64,000 nucleotides of DNA from Paenibacillus sp. (GCF_031177825.1 NZ_JAPSKE010000004.1:1-64000); one strand, 5' to 3'. Positions 27,058 through 37,768 are shown, counted from the first letter of the stretch. Program-made: numbers and translations. The notes: generated from the sequence alone by a model not told the origin.

Positions 27058-29149
27058 CGTAGAACGCCTCCCTTGCAATCGCCCGCCCGAAGTCGATGAC
27101 GTTCATTCCCAATCCGAAGACCAGCATATAGAGCAGGACGAACACGACGCAGCTGACGGTCGTAAGCCCCAGAATCCCGATCGCTTTGCCCGTTTCGTAG
27201 CTGTGCGTTTCCCTGACGCTGACGAAAAACAGGAACGCCGACCAGAGCACAAGGATCGTCTCGAACAATTGAACGAACTGTTGTTCCTGCCATGTTAACA
27301 AATGAGTTAATGCGTACAACGGGATCGAGAAAAAGATGAATGGCGTAAAGTTGTATGCGGTAGCGATAAACACATCTCTCCAACGACCCTCTCCTTCCGT
27401 AATGGTAGCGATGCCGTAGTTGACGACGCTCCATATGATCCAGAGCAGTATGGGCTGAAGAACGACAAATTCCCATTGTACGAATTGCAGGGGCACAGGC
27501 CGGTAGACGAAGCCGGTGAGCCAATATTTCGAAGACGTCGCAACCGCATACAGAGCGATAAGAAGGAACGCGTGGCTCCATTTCCCTTTGTTTTCGTAGC
27601 GGAGCTCTTCGTATCCCAAGAACGGATGCAGCATCACGCGGTATGCGTACTTCAAGAACCTCAACAGTCGGATCCCAGGGTTTAGGAACCAGTACCGTTC
27701 GATCCGTTCCGGCAGGCGTCCCCCGATCTTGTTGCGGAAGGTAAAGAAAAGATAGAGGAGCGCGAACGCAATCAGTGTGCAGGATGCGATGATGTCGAAA
27801 TGCTCCTTCACGTACTGTCTGCGAAATTCGTAATAGGCTTCCGAGAATCCGTCTTTGTCGTAAGCTTCGCGGAAGGAAGCCATCGCTTCCGCGTAGTCGT
27901 CCTGGCGCATTTCGATTTGTCCCATCGCCTGCAGGGCGAGCTCGTAGAAATTATTGTTATCCCGTACCTGCTGCCAGGGCTCGAACGACTCCTCGTATTT
28001 TCCTTCGCCGTACAGCGCGTTGGCCTCATGAACGGTGGCGCTGAACGCTGTCTTGCGAAATTTCAAAACTGCGTTCAACATCTCGTCGAGTACGTACAAA
28101 TTGCCTTCGGCGTCCGCTTCGACGGCGACCCCCGACAACTTGTTACCGACGCCCTGACCGTTGCTGCCGAAGGCGAACAAGGCGCGTCCGCCGACGTCGT
28201 ATTGATACATGCGGCCGAACGTCTGGTCGAGGATCGTCATGTTCCCCTTCCGGTCGATCGCGACGTCGACGAAGTTTTGCGTTCGATCCTCCCCATGTAA
28301 AGACGGGTCGGTAAAATCGCGTCTCCCTCCCGGGTATATGTCGCCTCCGGCCATATTGAACTTTCGGATCTGTTTTGCGCTTGCCCCCGTAGTACTGGCA
28401 TATAGATACCCATCCGGCGCCAGCGCGACATTATTGAAGGAGTACGGCAAATTGATATAAGCGCCCGCGCGCTGCTCCTGATCGTACAAAAACCGGATCA
28501 GCGCGTCGAACCAAGTCGCCTCCACTCGGTTGCCCCCGAAATACCCCCGAAACTGCCCTTCCCGGTCCAGCATCAGCAGTCCCTTATGGTCGCCGCTGTT
28601 TACGACATAAAAATATTTGCGCGAATCGACGATGACTTTCACCGGTTGATATTTGAATGGGTCGCGAAGGAGCGGCGAAGACGGTTTGCCGACTTCGCGC
28701 AGGAAGCCGCCTTCGGCGTCGTATTGCACGATTCGTTCGCTCAAGCTGTCCGCAACGTATATGCTGCCGTCTTCCTCATCTACGAACACGCCGCGCGGCG
28801 CGGCAAGCGCACCGGGGCCGCCCGCTTCCCCGCCCGCTCCGATGACGAGCAGCACGTTCCCGTCGGCATCCGTTTTGACGACCCTTTTATTCTCCGTATC
28901 GGCGATATACAGGTGATCCTGGCGATCGATGAACAAATCCTGCGGTTTATTGAACGCGCCCGCTTCGTCGTTGTCGAGGGAGATGTACCCGTCGGGAACG
29001 TATGGCGCCGGAATTTTCAATTGAAAATGATCGGGACTGATATAGTAATTCGGGTATGGCGTATCCGCCTTCCCCTGTCCCGGAACCATAGAGACTATAA
29101 ACACGATCGCCAGGAGGGACGTAACGGCACATTGTACGAAACGGCTCAA
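27047..29149 (-). CDS. NHL-repeat propeller fused to Yip1-like membrane domain
   Basis: 700 residues. Signal/anchor at 1-28. NHL-type beta-propeller repeats span about 60-360 (FNKPQDLFIDRQDHLYIADT, LAAPRGVFVDEEDGSIYVAD, LSGVAVEADAEGNLYVLDEM). A TPR-like helical pair (about 375-440, YEESFEPWQQVRDNNNFYEL) follows, one membrane segment near 455-475, then a multi-span Yip1-like domain (about 510-695). The start is TTG 29149 with GAGGGGG nine bases upstream. The propeller would be outside, perhaps as a lectin or scaffold for the neighbouring transporter. Sits 15 bases after a permease gene and overlaps the DUF5696-type gene. Function unknown. Confidence 0.8.
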   Translation of the reverse strand: MSRFVQCAVTSLLAIVFIVSMVPGQGKADTPYPNYYISPDHFQLKIPAPYVPDGYISLDNDEAGAFNKPQDLFIDRQDHLYIADTENKRVVKTDADGNVLLVIGAGGEAGGPGALAAPRGVFVDEEDGSIYVADSLSERIVQYDAEGGFLREVGKPSSPLLRDPFKYQPVKVIVDSRKYFYVVNSGDHKGLLMLDREGQFRGYFGGNRVEATWFDALIRFLYDQEQRAGAYINLPYSFNNVALAPDGYLYASTTGASAKQIRKFNMAGGDIYPGGRRDFTDPSLHGEDRTQNFVDVAIDRKGNMTILDQTFGRMYQYDVGGRALFAFGSNGQGVGNKLSGVAVEADAEGNLYVLDEMLNAVLKFRKTAFSATVHEANALYGEGKYEESFEPWQQVRDNNNFYELALQAMGQIEMRQDDYAEAMASFREAYDKDGFSEAYYEFRRQYVKEHFDIIASCTLIAFALLYLFFTFRNKIGGRLPERIERYWFLNPGIRLLRFLKYAYRVMLHPFLGYEELRYENKGKWSHAFLLIALYAVATSSKYWLTGFVYRPVPLQFVQWEFVVLQPILLWIIWSVVNYGIATITEGEGRWRDVFIATAYNFTPFIFFSIPLYALTHLLTWQEQQFVQLFETILVLWSAFLFFVSVRETHSYETGKAIGILGLTTVSCVVFVLLYMLVFGLGMNVIDFGRAIAREAFYVGN

Positions 29150-29164
29150 GACGTTACGCCCCCT

Positions 29165-30004
29165 CTACGATTTAATACCCGAATGCGCCATTGTGGATAA
29201 CACTTGCCGTTGAAACAACACGAAGATGAACACGGTCGGCACCGTCATCAGGAACGTCGCGGCGGCGTTCGCGCCGCCGCGCGCCACCCCTTGCCCGTTC
29301 ACGGTCGATAAATAATAAGGCAGCGTCTTCATTTGTTCGGACTGCGTAAATAATGCGGAGGACCCGGCATCGTTCCATACCGCGGTAAAGGAGAGGATGA
29401 CGACCGTCGCCCACGCCGGGCGAATTAACGGCAGCGCGATTTGGAGCAATTGCCTCCATTCCCCCGCACCGTCCACCTTGGCCGCTTCGAAGATTTCGTC
29501 CGGCACCTGCTCCAAAAATTGCTTCATGAGAAACAGGCCGATCGGAAAGGCCAACTGCGGCAAAATAAGCGCGTGATACGTATCCATGAGACCTAAGTTG
29601 ACGATGACGAGGTATCGCGGGATTTCCACCACTTCCGGCGCGAACATCAGCGATATGACGATCAGGCTGAAAAACAGGTTCCGCCCAGGGAACTTATGCT
29701 TTGCGAGCGGGAAGCAAGCAAGAGACCCGAGCAATACGGTGAATGCGACCGTAACGCCGCTGACGATCACGCTGTTAAACACATAGCGCACGAGCGGAAT
29801 GCGATCGCCGCTCATCGCAAACAACAAATCTCTAAAATTATCAAGCGTCGGGGACTGAACAAAAAAGCGAGGAGGGTACAGAAACAACTCCTCTTGGGGC
29901 TTGAATGCGGTGCTGACCAGGAAGATCAACGGCAGCATCATGAACAAGCCCAGCAGCGTCAGATACAGGATAATGAACAGTTGACCGGCGTCTATACGTT
30001 TCAA
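29165..30004 (-). CDS. Carbohydrate ABC permease, MalG type (first pair)
   Basis: 279 residues from TTG 30004 (LKRIDAGQLFIILYLTLLG), which has GAGGAG nine bases upstream and lies four bases after the previous stop. The open frame extends further but inside the upstream gene. Six membrane segments; EAA loop FEAAKVDGAGEWRQLLQIAL. Channel partner of the permease encoded immediately upstream; with the 1003-residue binding protein they form the first of two complete import systems in this operon. Confidence 0.9.
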   Translation of the reverse strand: MKRIDAGQLFIILYLTLLGLFMMLPLIFLVSTAFKPQEELFLYPPRFFVQSPTLDNFRDLLFAMSGDRIPLVRYVFNSVIVSGVTVAFTVLLGSLACFPLAKHKFPGRNLFFSLIVISLMFAPEVVEIPRYLVIVNLGLMDTYHALILPQLAFPIGLFLMKQFLEQVPDEIFEAAKVDGAGEWRQLLQIALPLIRPAWATVVILSFTAVWNDAGSSALFTQSEQMKTLPYYLSTVNGQGVARGGANAAATFLMTVPTVFIFVLFQRQVLSTMAHSGIKS

Positions 30005-30008
30005 TGGT

Positions 30009-30923
30009 TTATTCTCCTCTCGAAGAAAACACCGCAAAGCATAATCTTCCGAGACCGAAAATGAAGAAGAAGAGCACGACCGATACGGCTGCGGCATAAC
30101 CCATTTCATACCGGATCATCGCGTAGTCTTGAAGGTGCAGCACGATGGTGTGTCCCGCGTACAACGGACTGGGAAAACCGGCGATCGCCTTACTGATTTC
30201 GCCGACCCGGAACGATCCGACGACGGCGAGCACGGCGCCGAACAGCATCTGGGGTTTCATTGCAGGAATCGTAATATACCAAAGCTCTTGGAAACGAGAG
30301 CGGATTCCGTCTACTTTTCCGGCGTCGTACAGCTCTGAGTTCACCGTTTCGAAGCCTGCGAGAAAAGCGAGAAACCCGGTGCCCAAACTCATCCACAGCG
30401 AGATGACGATAATGACGGGCATGATGTATTCGATGTTTTGAAGCCATTGGATCGGTTCGCTGACGAAGCCGGCTTGCATGAGAATACTGTTTAAATACCC
30501 GTAGCTGTCGTTCGCGAATACGACGAGCCATACGACGGCCATCGCGACGCCGCTCGTGAGCGAAGGAACATAAAAGATCGTCGTATAATACGGGCGGATT
30601 CTTTTCGGAATTTGATGGATCAACCAGGCGAACAGGAAAGCCAAGATGTATCCGATCGGTCCGGTCACCAGCGCGAAGTAGAGCGTGTTCATCAGCGCTT
30701 TGATAAAAATCTCGTCGTCTACGAACAGCGTTCTGAAATTGGACCATCCCGTCCAAACCGGGGGTTGAAGGATGTTATAATACGTGAAGCTCAATACGCC
30801 CGATGCGGCCGTAGGCACGATGATGAATAGTGCGAACAGGAGAAAGAAGGGAGCCAGCATGAGATAAGACGATCTCCACTTCCAGATGTCGCGAAGCAAA
30901 TCCTTCACCGGCTCGACGTTCAA
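30009..30923 (-). CDS. Carbohydrate ABC permease, MalF type (first pair)
   Basis: 304 residues. Begins with a cytoplasmic helix, then SYLMLAPFFLLFALFIIVPT; six membrane segments. The EAA loop is a variant, YDAGKVDGIRSRFQELWYIT, with a three-residue insertion before the usual basic stretch. Stop and next start are four bases apart. It is preceded by the unusual 1003-residue binding protein. Confidence 0.9.
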   Translation of the reverse strand: MNVEPVKDLLRDIWKWRSSYLMLAPFFLLFALFIIVPTAASGVLSFTYYNILQPPVWTGWSNFRTLFVDDEIFIKALMNTLYFALVTGPIGYILAFLFAWLIHQIPKRIRPYYTTIFYVPSLTSGVAMAVVWLVVFANDSYGYLNSILMQAGFVSEPIQWLQNIEYIMPVIIVISLWMSLGTGFLAFLAGFETVNSELYDAGKVDGIRSRFQELWYITIPAMKPQMLFGAVLAVVGSFRVGEISKAIAGFPSPLYAGHTIVLHLQDYAMIRYEMGYAAAVSVVLFFFIFGLGRLCFAVFSSRGE

Positions 30924-30953
30924 GACTGCTCCCCCCTCTCGCCTCGTGTACGT

Positions 30954-33900
30954 TCACCTGTCGGTCTTGTCGTCGATCATCGTCTCGTATTCTTCCCGCT
31001 TGCGCTCCAGCTCTTTATCGATTTCCTTGGCCGCATCCTCTAGCGCAATGCGTTCGTTCTCGCCGAGCAGCACCGCTTCGTTCCACGCATTCGTCAGATG
31101 ACGCTGCGTATAGTACCCGCCTAGAATGACCGGCTGCTCGCGAAGCCAACTCCATTGCTCCCGAATGGCAGCGAGCTGATCCTCGCTCCAAGCCATGCCT
31201 TCCATCGCGGATACATTGGCGCTGTTCCAGCGGGAGCCGACGCCGACTAGACTCTCCACTTCCATGCCGAACCGAACTTGAATGTCCTCCGACATCCACC
31301 ACTTCATGAACTCCCACGCCTCTTCTTTGTACGGAGTGGAGCTCATCATGACGGCCGTCTGAGCGGTCGTGCCGAGTAGAGTGCTCTGCGCTCCTGCTCC
31401 GGACGCGCTGCGGTCGATCGTGCCGTCTTCGCGTTCGGTACCGGGCAGCGGGATCATCTTCCACCTGCCATTAAGCTCGGGTGCTCCCGTAGAGAGCTTT
31501 ACGAAGAAATCGTAGTTGCCGATGCCGATCGGCATCTCGCCCGTCCGGAAGCGTTGATAAAAATCGGCCTGAAGCGGGATTTTATAGTTAATAAACAGAT
31601 TGACCCATTCTTTGAAAGCGCCCAGCGCTTCAGGGGTATCGAGTGCGGACTCGGTTCGCTCCTCGTTATAGAAATCTCCGCCGTGCTGGAATAAGAACGG
31701 CGTATACCCGCCGGAGCCGGCCGGGTAATAAAATTGCATGCCTTCTTCCTGCAGCAGCGGAAGCAGCGCGTACACATCCTTCCATGTCTGAGGCGGCTCC
31801 GCGCCGATGCGGTTCAGGATGTCTTCCCGGTAGAACAGCAAGGTAAAATCCAACGTCTCCGGGATCGCGTACAGCCCTCCCTCGAACTCTAGCGGCACCA
31901 ACGCTTCCTCCACGAATCGGGAGCGAACGTCTTCGATGTCCGCGAACGCGTTCAAATCCGCCAGCGCGCCTCGCACCGAAAATTCTACCGGGATGCTCGG
32001 GGAGACGCCCAACGCGACGTCCGGGGCTTTCCCGCCGGTATACGCGAGCAGGAGCAAATGCTCCGACCCCATCGGGATCGTATTGATATCTACCTTGATG
32101 CCTGTCTTCGGCGTAAACTCCTCCGTAACCAACGTCTTGATCATATCCGTCCACTCGCGCCCGCGCGACACCCATACTCTCAGCACTTTTTCGTCTTCTT
32201 TCACGGTAGCGCGGTCGGTACTTTTCGGTCTCCTGAACGATTCCACGAATTTCTCGTACGTGGCGGCCATATGCTCCGTCATCCTGGATCCTTCCAACGG
32301 ATATGTCGTTCCGGGCTTCGCGACGGTCATATAATCGAAATAAAGCGGCTGCTCCTTCATGCTTTGCAGCATCGTGCCTAGCGCTCCCTGTACGGTGGCG
32401 AGTTCGTTCAACTTATACGGAATTCCCTGCGGATCCCGCGCCATGCTCTTGAACAAGGATGCCGCCGTTTGCAGCGTCTGGCCGTAAGAAGGAACTTTAC
32501 CGCCGTTCACCGCCTTGACATGATCGTAACTGTCCTGAAACACCTGTGCGCCGGTCTCCAACCGCTCAGCCAGATTCGGAATGTACAGTTCCAAATTCCA
32601 ATCCTGATTGCGGTCGGTCGACAGCTTGCCGTTCTGGTCCCGCGAGGAAGCCGTAATTTTCACGACGTCCGTACTCAAGTTGGTAAGATCATCCAACATG
32701 ATTTCGATCTGATAGATAAGGTCGCGTACGGGCCCCATTGCGCCGGTCATCGAGATTTCATGTTTTCCTTTCTCAAGATAAAATAAATACGGTTCGTCGT
32801 CCGCATTTTTCAGCGGCTCCAGGTGCCACCCTCGAATAAAGGGGAAGGCATATTCCTGCATCTCCCGGAAAGGAATTTCGCCGTCGATTTGGATCGCTCG
32901 ATGCGAAACTTGATGGAAGGTCGGGGTCGTGTACCGGAAAGCGATTTCGTATAACCCGTCCTCGGGAGCTTCGAATGCCCAAGTCGCCGTTTGACCGCCT
33001 CGGGTCCATTTGCCGCTGAACATGTTAAACCTCGTTCGGGAAACCGCTTTCGGCTCGGTGTTCGGATCGTCGTTCCAAGAAGGCCGCACCGACAGTTCGG
33101 ATACCTCGAGCGGCGTCTCCGATTGGAACTTCAGAAGATCCGACTGCGCGGGCTTATAGCCCTGAGCTTCGTATTCGGAAGCTTCCTCTTCATAGGAAGG
33201 CAGGATTAGCGGCTTCCTTACGATGACGGAGCCGACGGCCATCGGTTCCCGAAGATCGACGAGACGAAACGTATGCTTCCCTCTTTCCAAGTAAAACCGG
33301 TACGGCTCATGGTAAAATTTCTCGGGTTCTTCGACCGGTTTGATACGCCATCGGAAGATTTCCTGCTGCGCGGATCGAACCTGATTGCCTTCCTCATCGA
33401 ACCGCTGCTCGTCGTCTTCCCGCCAATACCGATGGAACGCGATGCGGGACGCTTCTTCGAACGGCGCTTCGCCGTCGATTAGAAACCGCCGTTCGACGCT
33501 CGACTTCTTCCCTTCCATCGGGAAATATTCGATGTCGATGTTGTACATGGCGGATTCGGGAACGTCGAACGTCCACTCGACCCAGCCGCCGTCCCCGTCG
33601 GTGACGACGGCTGGCTTTCCTTCCACTTCGCGAACTTCGATATTGCCTGAGGAATCCGTATAAGCCGCCGCGTCGACGCGGATGTCCTCCCCCGCGTAAT
33701 CGACATATCCATGCTCCGCATATGTAGCTAATACGGTGCCGTACTTCACTTCCGGATCGAGAACGTAATCCAGCTTCAGCGCCGGTTCGCTCAGCGCATC
33801 CGTACGCTCCGGACCTGCGAATTGATCCCCGCGGGGGGAGGGCTGATTTAATATAAGGAAGGCTGCTCCAATGACGGCTAAGACGGCCGCTGTAGTGACC

Positions 33901-33965
33901 ACGAATTTTCCCCGTATGAAACCGCCGCCGGCGTTCGCCGGAAGACGGACCTCCGCTTTCGCCAT
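30954..33965 (-). CDS. 1003-aa two-part extracellular solute-binding protein
   Basis: A membrane anchor at about 22-41 (not a lipobox) is followed by about 540 residues holding two jelly-roll, carbohydrate-binding-like domains with echoing ends (PYRFYLERGKHTFRLVDLRE and EPYLFYLEKGKHEISMTGAM). The last ~400 residues are a family-1 solute-binding domain: LRVWVSRGREWTDMIKTLVT, GKAPDVALGVSPSIPVEFSV, RFGMEVESLVGVGSRWN. Ordinary binding proteins are 400-560 residues, so this one is about twice the normal size. It probably holds a polymer with the N-terminal modules and feeds the adjoining permeases. GGAAGGGGGG precedes the ATG. Confidence 0.85.
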   Translation of the reverse strand: MAKAEVRLPANAGGGFIRGKFVVTTAAVLAVIGAAFLILNQPSPRGDQFAGPERTDALSEPALKLDYVLDPEVKYGTVLATYAEHGYVDYAGEDIRVDAAAYTDSSGNIEVREVEGKPAVVTDGDGGWVEWTFDVPESAMYNIDIEYFPMEGKKSSVERRFLIDGEAPFEEASRIAFHRYWREDDEQRFDEEGNQVRSAQQEIFRWRIKPVEEPEKFYHEPYRFYLERGKHTFRLVDLREPMAVGSVIVRKPLILPSYEEEASEYEAQGYKPAQSDLLKFQSETPLEVSELSVRPSWNDDPNTEPKAVSRTRFNMFSGKWTRGGQTATWAFEAPEDGLYEIAFRYTTPTFHQVSHRAIQIDGEIPFREMQEYAFPFIRGWHLEPLKNADDEPYLFYLEKGKHEISMTGAMGPVRDLIYQIEIMLDDLTNLSTDVVKITASSRDQNGKLSTDRNQDWNLELYIPNLAERLETGAQVFQDSYDHVKAVNGGKVPSYGQTLQTAASLFKSMARDPQGIPYKLNELATVQGALGTMLQSMKEQPLYFDYMTVAKPGTTYPLEGSRMTEHMAATYEKFVESFRRPKSTDRATVKEDEKVLRVWVSRGREWTDMIKTLVTEEFTPKTGIKVDINTIPMGSEHLLLLAYTGGKAPDVALGVSPSIPVEFSVRGALADLNAFADIEDVRSRFVEEALVPLEFEGGLYAIPETLDFTLLFYREDILNRIGAEPPQTWKDVYALLPLLQEEGMQFYYPAGSGGYTPFLFQHGGDFYNEERTESALDTPEALGAFKEWVNLFINYKIPLQADFYQRFRTGEMPIGIGNYDFFVKLSTGAPELNGRWKMIPLPGTEREDGTIDRSASGAGAQSTLLGTTAQTAVMMSSTPYKEEAWEFMKWWMSEDIQVRFGMEVESLVGVGSRWNSANVSAMEGMAWSEDQLAAIREQWSWLREQPVILGGYYTQRHLTNAWNEAVLLGENERIALEDAAKEIDKELERKREEYETMIDDKTDR

Positions 33966-34026
33966 TGTCCCGCCCCCCTTCCTATACCGTTACCTAAACC
34001 GGCCCTGCCCTGTCGAGAAACCGATG

Positions 34027-35715
34027 TCAGCTCTTCATCTCGATCCAATCCGTTCCCAATACGTTCCCGGTACCGTCCGTCAATCGGTACCATCCGATGA
34101 GGTACCTGTCGTTCAACAAAACAGGCTCGGTATTGTAAACCGTGTCGCCTTTCCGCCATGTACCGCTGATCGGAACGGAATTTTTGACGTACTGGCCGTT
34201 GAACGAAAGTTGATCGATATTCGGATCGTATTCGATGGAGCCTTTCGCATGGTTTCCATTAATGAATACGGGCTGCTTATTGCTGACGACCCGGATCGAC
34301 GTTCCGACATCGGACGCGAGTCGATTGCCGGAGATGTGAGCATTCTCGACAAAATCCACGAGAATATCGTAAACTTTCATGCCGGAGATAAAGTTGCCTT
34401 CGATCGTCGTATTGTTTTGATTCCAGCCGATGCCGATCCCGATCGCTTGCGTATTCGTGCCGCCGTAATGACCGATCGTGTTATGCTCGATTCGGCAGGA
34501 AGCGATGGAGCCCGGTACGCCGAAATTGCCCGCGTAAATTCCATATAAAGCCGCTCCCTCCGTCAGCGCGATCCAGTTATTGCTGATCGTGAGGCCGCCT
34601 TCCGTCGTCAAATAATTGATCCCGTATTTTCTGCAATAGTCGAAATCGCACTCGGTAATAACGCCATAGAGGCATCGAACCCAGTTTACGCCCATATCGA
34701 AGCCGAATGTGAGCGTTTTCGTAATGACGAGGTCTTCCGGCCTGTGCTCCGTATTACCGCCGGGTTCGTAATCGAACGTAGCATCCACGTAGATGGCCAT
34801 AGAATCGCCGCTTCCCGTAATCGTACCGCCGCCCCGAATAATCTGGCAGCTGTCGATGACGTTTTTCACGCTTTGTCCGATCACCTTGATGCCGTTCCAG
34901 ACATCGTTCATGTAACATCCGTAGACTCTGGAATGCCATACGCCGCGCAAGCTCATGCCGGTGCCGTAGTAAGCTATGTAAATGTTGGAAAAGGTAATGC
35001 CCGTCGTTCGTTGCAGTTGAGCCGTACCCGGCACGTTAATGGCCGTATAATTCGCCGCTTCGCTGCCGAATATGGCGAACTTCTCTACCACGACCGGCGA
35101 CAGTCCGTTGGAGACCGTGAACGTCAAGCAATCGCAGGCGGAACCTAACAATTGGGAGGCATAGCCCGTGCCCTGGATCGACGTCAGTTCTGGAATGATA
35201 ACGGTCGATGTGACCCTAAATACGCCTGCGGGAATATACACGGTTCCGGTTCGCGCCGCATTCACGCACTGCTGAATCGCCGCCGTGTCGTCGGTTACCC
35301 CGTCCCCTTTCGCGCCGAACCACTTAATATTGAGCCCGCCTTCGTAAACCCTCATGAATCTGGCCCCAGACGCCGTAACGAGGATCGTGCCCGTATTATC
35401 TAGTGACGTCACATCCGTCTCATCGTACGCGAACACGCCTTCCTGTCCCTTGTCCGTAATATAGTAGACGGTGTTCGGCGAGGGCGTCGTGTTCAAAGCG
35501 CGCAAGCCGGCAATGGTGGTCTGCGGTAGCAGCATCTCGGCTTGTTCCCGTCTCTTCCCCGAGTGCTCGGCGGCGCTTCCTTGGCCGTCCTCCGCCGCAT
35601 GAGCGACTCCGGCCAACCCGCCGGCGGCGGCGGCGATGCCGAACATCCCGATCGACGTCAACAATTTCCTTCTCGTAAGGAACAAATCTTTCTCCGCGTT
35701 CTGGTTTTCGGTCAT
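34027..35715 (-). CDS. Secreted right-handed beta-helix protein (Pectate_lyase_3), Tat-like signal
   Basis: About 562 residues. The N-terminus has [20 protein letters not shown], a twin-arginine-type signal ending near VAHAAED. A Ser/Thr-rich linker region follows, then the Pectate_lyase_3 entry motif [20 protein letters not shown] and a parallel beta-helix (about 150-480). Such proteins are polysaccharide lyases, epimerases or phage-tail-like depolymerases; no catalytic set is visible. ATG 35715 (AAAGGATG upstream) is preferred to an ATG 33 bases earlier. It lies 61 bases before the 1003-residue binding protein and is probably its cognate glycan enzyme. Confidence 0.82.
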   Translation of the reverse strand: MTENQNAEKDLFLTRRKLLTSIGMFGIAAAAGGLAGVAHAAEDGQGSAAEHSGKRREQAEMLLPQTTIAGLRALNTTPSPNTVYYITDKGQEGVFAYDETDVTSLDNTGTILVTASGARFMRVYEGGLNIKWFGAKGDGVTDDTAAIQQCVNAARTGTVYIPAGVFRVTSTVIIPELTSIQGTGYASQLLGSACDCLTFTVSNGLSPVVVEKFAIFGSEAANYTAINVPGTAQLQRTTGITFSNIYIAYYGTGMSLRGVWHSRVYGCYMNDVWNGIKVIGQSVKNVIDSCQIIRGGGTITGSGDSMAIYVDATFDYEPGGNTEHRPEDLVITKTLTFGFDMGVNWVRCLYGVITECDFDYCRKYGINYLTTEGGLTISNNWIALTEGAALYGIYAGNFGVPGSIASCRIEHNTIGHYGGTNTQAIGIGIGWNQNNTTIEGNFISGMKVYDILVDFVENAHISGNRLASDVGTSIRVVSNKQPVFINGNHAKGSIEYDPNIDQLSFNGQYVKNSVPISGTWRKGDTVYNTEPVLLNDRYLIGWYRLTDGTGNVLGTDWIEMKS

Positions 35716-35744
35716 GGGCTCAACATCCTTTCCTATGTTTAAAT

Positions 35745-36743
35745 TCATTGCTTCAACATGGCGGCGAACGCGCAGCTGTAAATCCAGTGACCGTAGTCGT
35801 TCGGATGGTTAATATTGTTCAGGAGCAAGCTCTCGGGCGTTTTCCCTGAGGATAGCTCTTCTTTCCATAAAGCATGTGCGTCTGCGACGCCGATTCCATA
35901 GTCGACGCCTAGTTTCTTCATCGTATCCGCATACAAATGGGTTGCGCCGCTCGTATGTTTCCAGTGCGGATTCGGCTCGCAAGGCGTGACCAGTAGGATG
36001 TCGCTTCCGCATTCCTTGCGGATCGTCTCGATCATGTACCGAAGATTGCTTCTGAAAAGCTCAAGCGGAATGGTGTTTCCATGGGGATGTTGATTTTGAT
36101 CGTTCATTCCGTAACCGATGGACACCAAGTCCGGCTGCAGCGGAACCACATCGTCAAGGATCCGACTTGCGCCGCCGTCGCTGGCTTCTCCGCCGACGGA
36201 CTTGTTCACGATCTTGATTCGCCCTTTCGGAAACAAGAGCCGCAAGCTTTCCGCGAATCGACCGTAATACGCCAGCCGTTCTTCGCTCGCTTCCCCGCCG
36301 GCGCTGATGCTGTCCCCATAGACGACATACAACGCTTCTTCCCCGAAAGTAAGCTTGCGGGCGATTCGGTTCAAATACGCGGACCGTTCGACGTCCGACG
36401 CGGTAAACCGATCGTCCGTTCGCGGTTCGTCGGTCCAATAATCCGCATATACGGTGTAATTGCGGTTGCTATAATCCGGATATTGCGTATGGTCGAACGG
36501 AGACACGCCGTACATCGGGTGCTGCGAACCGTCCGGAATCCGGCTTCCCTCCGTTCGGCGAATCGTTCCTTGATCGTAGTCGACGATGAAGTCTTTCCCT
36601 TCCTCAAACCGAACGTGCTCAGCGTCCGAAGAGAGCGGACTTTTCCTCACCTCCAGCGCCTGGCCGGCGATCGGCCGATATCGAAGCGGCAGGGGTTCTT
36701 CCTTAACGAACACGAACGACTCGGTCTTCTGCTTGCTCATCAT
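35745..36743 (-). CDS. SGNH/GDSL-family hydrolase
   Basis: About 332 residues. Block [13 protein letters not shown] supplies the nucleophilic Ser, block III is [10 protein letters not shown] with Asn, and block [14 protein letters not shown] has the catalytic Asp-x-x-His arrangement (HPND). A beta-sandwich precedes the SGNH domain, as in carbohydrate esterases of CE2/CE3-like enzymes. No signal peptide, so it acts inside the cell, perhaps removing acetyl groups from imported oligosaccharides. Two starts are possible: ATG 36743 with GGGGAGGG 13 bases upstream, or ATG 36791, which overlaps the preceding gene and lacks a ribosome site. Confidence 0.85.
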   Translation of the reverse strand: MMSKQKTESFVFVKEEPLPLRYRPIAGQALEVRKSPLSSDAEHVRFEEGKDFIVDYDQGTIRRTEGSRIPDGSQHPMYGVSPFDHTQYPDYSNRNYTVYADYWTDEPRTDDRFTASDVERSAYLNRIARKLTFGEEALYVVYGDSISAGGEASEERLAYYGRFAESLRLLFPKGRIKIVNKSVGGEASDGGASRILDDVVPLQPDLVSIGYGMNDQNQHPHGNTIPLELFRSNLRYMIETIRKECGSDILLVTPCEPNPHWKHTSGATHLYADTMKKLGVDYGIGVADAHALWKEELSSGKTPESLLLNNINHPNDYGHWIYSCAFAAMLKQ

Positions 36744-36772
36744 GAATTCGTTATGTCCCTCCCCTCTTGCCG

Positions 36773-37768
36773 TTATGGCTTGCTCCGCCATTCGAGGACC
36801 ACCCCGAGGAACGGCTCCGACTTTTCCATAATTAGCATCCAGGCATTCTCCGCCTCGGCGGCTGAAAACTTATGAGTAATCAGGGGAAGGGTTTGAAGCC
36901 ATCCCTCATGAATGCCGGCAATCGTCTCGTCCATACGTTGTTTCGTCCACCCGGACGGGCAGTGAAGCGTCATCTCCTGTGCGCGCAGTCGTTGAATATC
37001 GATCGTTCCTTCGGTCCCTAGGAATCCGGCTGATACGAGATGGCTGTTCCATGTCATGGCCGGTTGGATTTCGAGGAACGCGTCCATGTCCCCGACCGTG
37101 TCGACGACGACCGCGATATCCCTCCGACCGCCGAGCCAGCGAGACAACGGCTCTTTCCGCGTATTGAAGGAACGGATCGGCGAGGGAAGCAATGACAGCC
37201 GAGCATCGTGCCGGCCTAGCACCGTAACTTCCGCCCCTCGGTACGAGAGCGATTGGGCGGCCCATTGCCCCACCATGCCGTCGCCGATGACGATGGCCTG
37301 GTCGCCGGGGGTGACGTCCGGGCGGAACCCGCAGTTGTACCCGACCTGCGTTAGCACCGCCCCGCTGTACGCCAGCGGTTCGACCCCTTCGGGAAGCTTC
37401 CAAACCTGGCTTCTGTGCGTAACGGAAGGGTTGATATGCCCGCCCGAATCGAATTTCATTCCGTTGACCTTACTGATGGAGGCGAAAACCCAGTCTCCGG
37501 GCTCGATGTCTGGAACGGATTCGCCGACGCCTCGCACGATCCCGACCTTCTGATATCCGGCCACCTGAGGGAACGGCAATGCATCCCCCGGCCTCGGCGC
37601 TTGTTCCCCGGTAACTCGCTCTCCATACAGGAAGGAGGATTCCGTCCCGTTGCTGATCCATGAATAGACTAAATCGACGACTACATCCTCCGGCCCCGGA
37701 TCCGGAACCTCGACTTCCATAAAGCGGACCTGCCTAACGCCGGTAAATACGACCGCATCAGCTCGCAT
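36773..37768 (-). CDS. MDR-family zinc-type alcohol dehydrogenase-like protein (copy 1)
   Basis: 331 residues. GroES-like N-terminal half, then the Rossmann motif VIGDGMVGQWAAQSLSYRGA at about 146-165. The GHE zinc motif of classical alcohol dehydrogenases is replaced (SNGTESSFLYGER), as in the bacteriochlorophyllide/threonine-like group that lacks catalytic zinc. ATG 37768 has GGAGG seven bases upstream. It overlaps the next dehydrogenase gene by 11 bases. Likely oxidises a sugar hydroxyl during breakdown of the imported carbohydrate. Confidence 0.85.
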   Translation of the reverse strand: MRADAVVFTGVRQVRFMEVEVPDPGPEDVVVDLVYSWISNGTESSFLYGERVTGEQAPRPGDALPFPQVAGYQKVGIVRGVGESVPDIEPGDWVFASISKVNGMKFDSGGHINPSVTHRSQVWKLPEGVEPLAYSGAVLTQVGYNCGFRPDVTPGDQAIVIGDGMVGQWAAQSLSYRGAEVTVLGRHDARLSLLPSPIRSFNTRKEPLSRWLGGRRDIAVVVDTVGDMDAFLEIQPAMTWNSHLVSAGFLGTEGTIDIQRLRAQEMTLHCPSGWTKQRMDETIAGIHEGWLQTLPLITHKFSAAEAENAWMLIMEKSEPFLGVVLEWRSKP

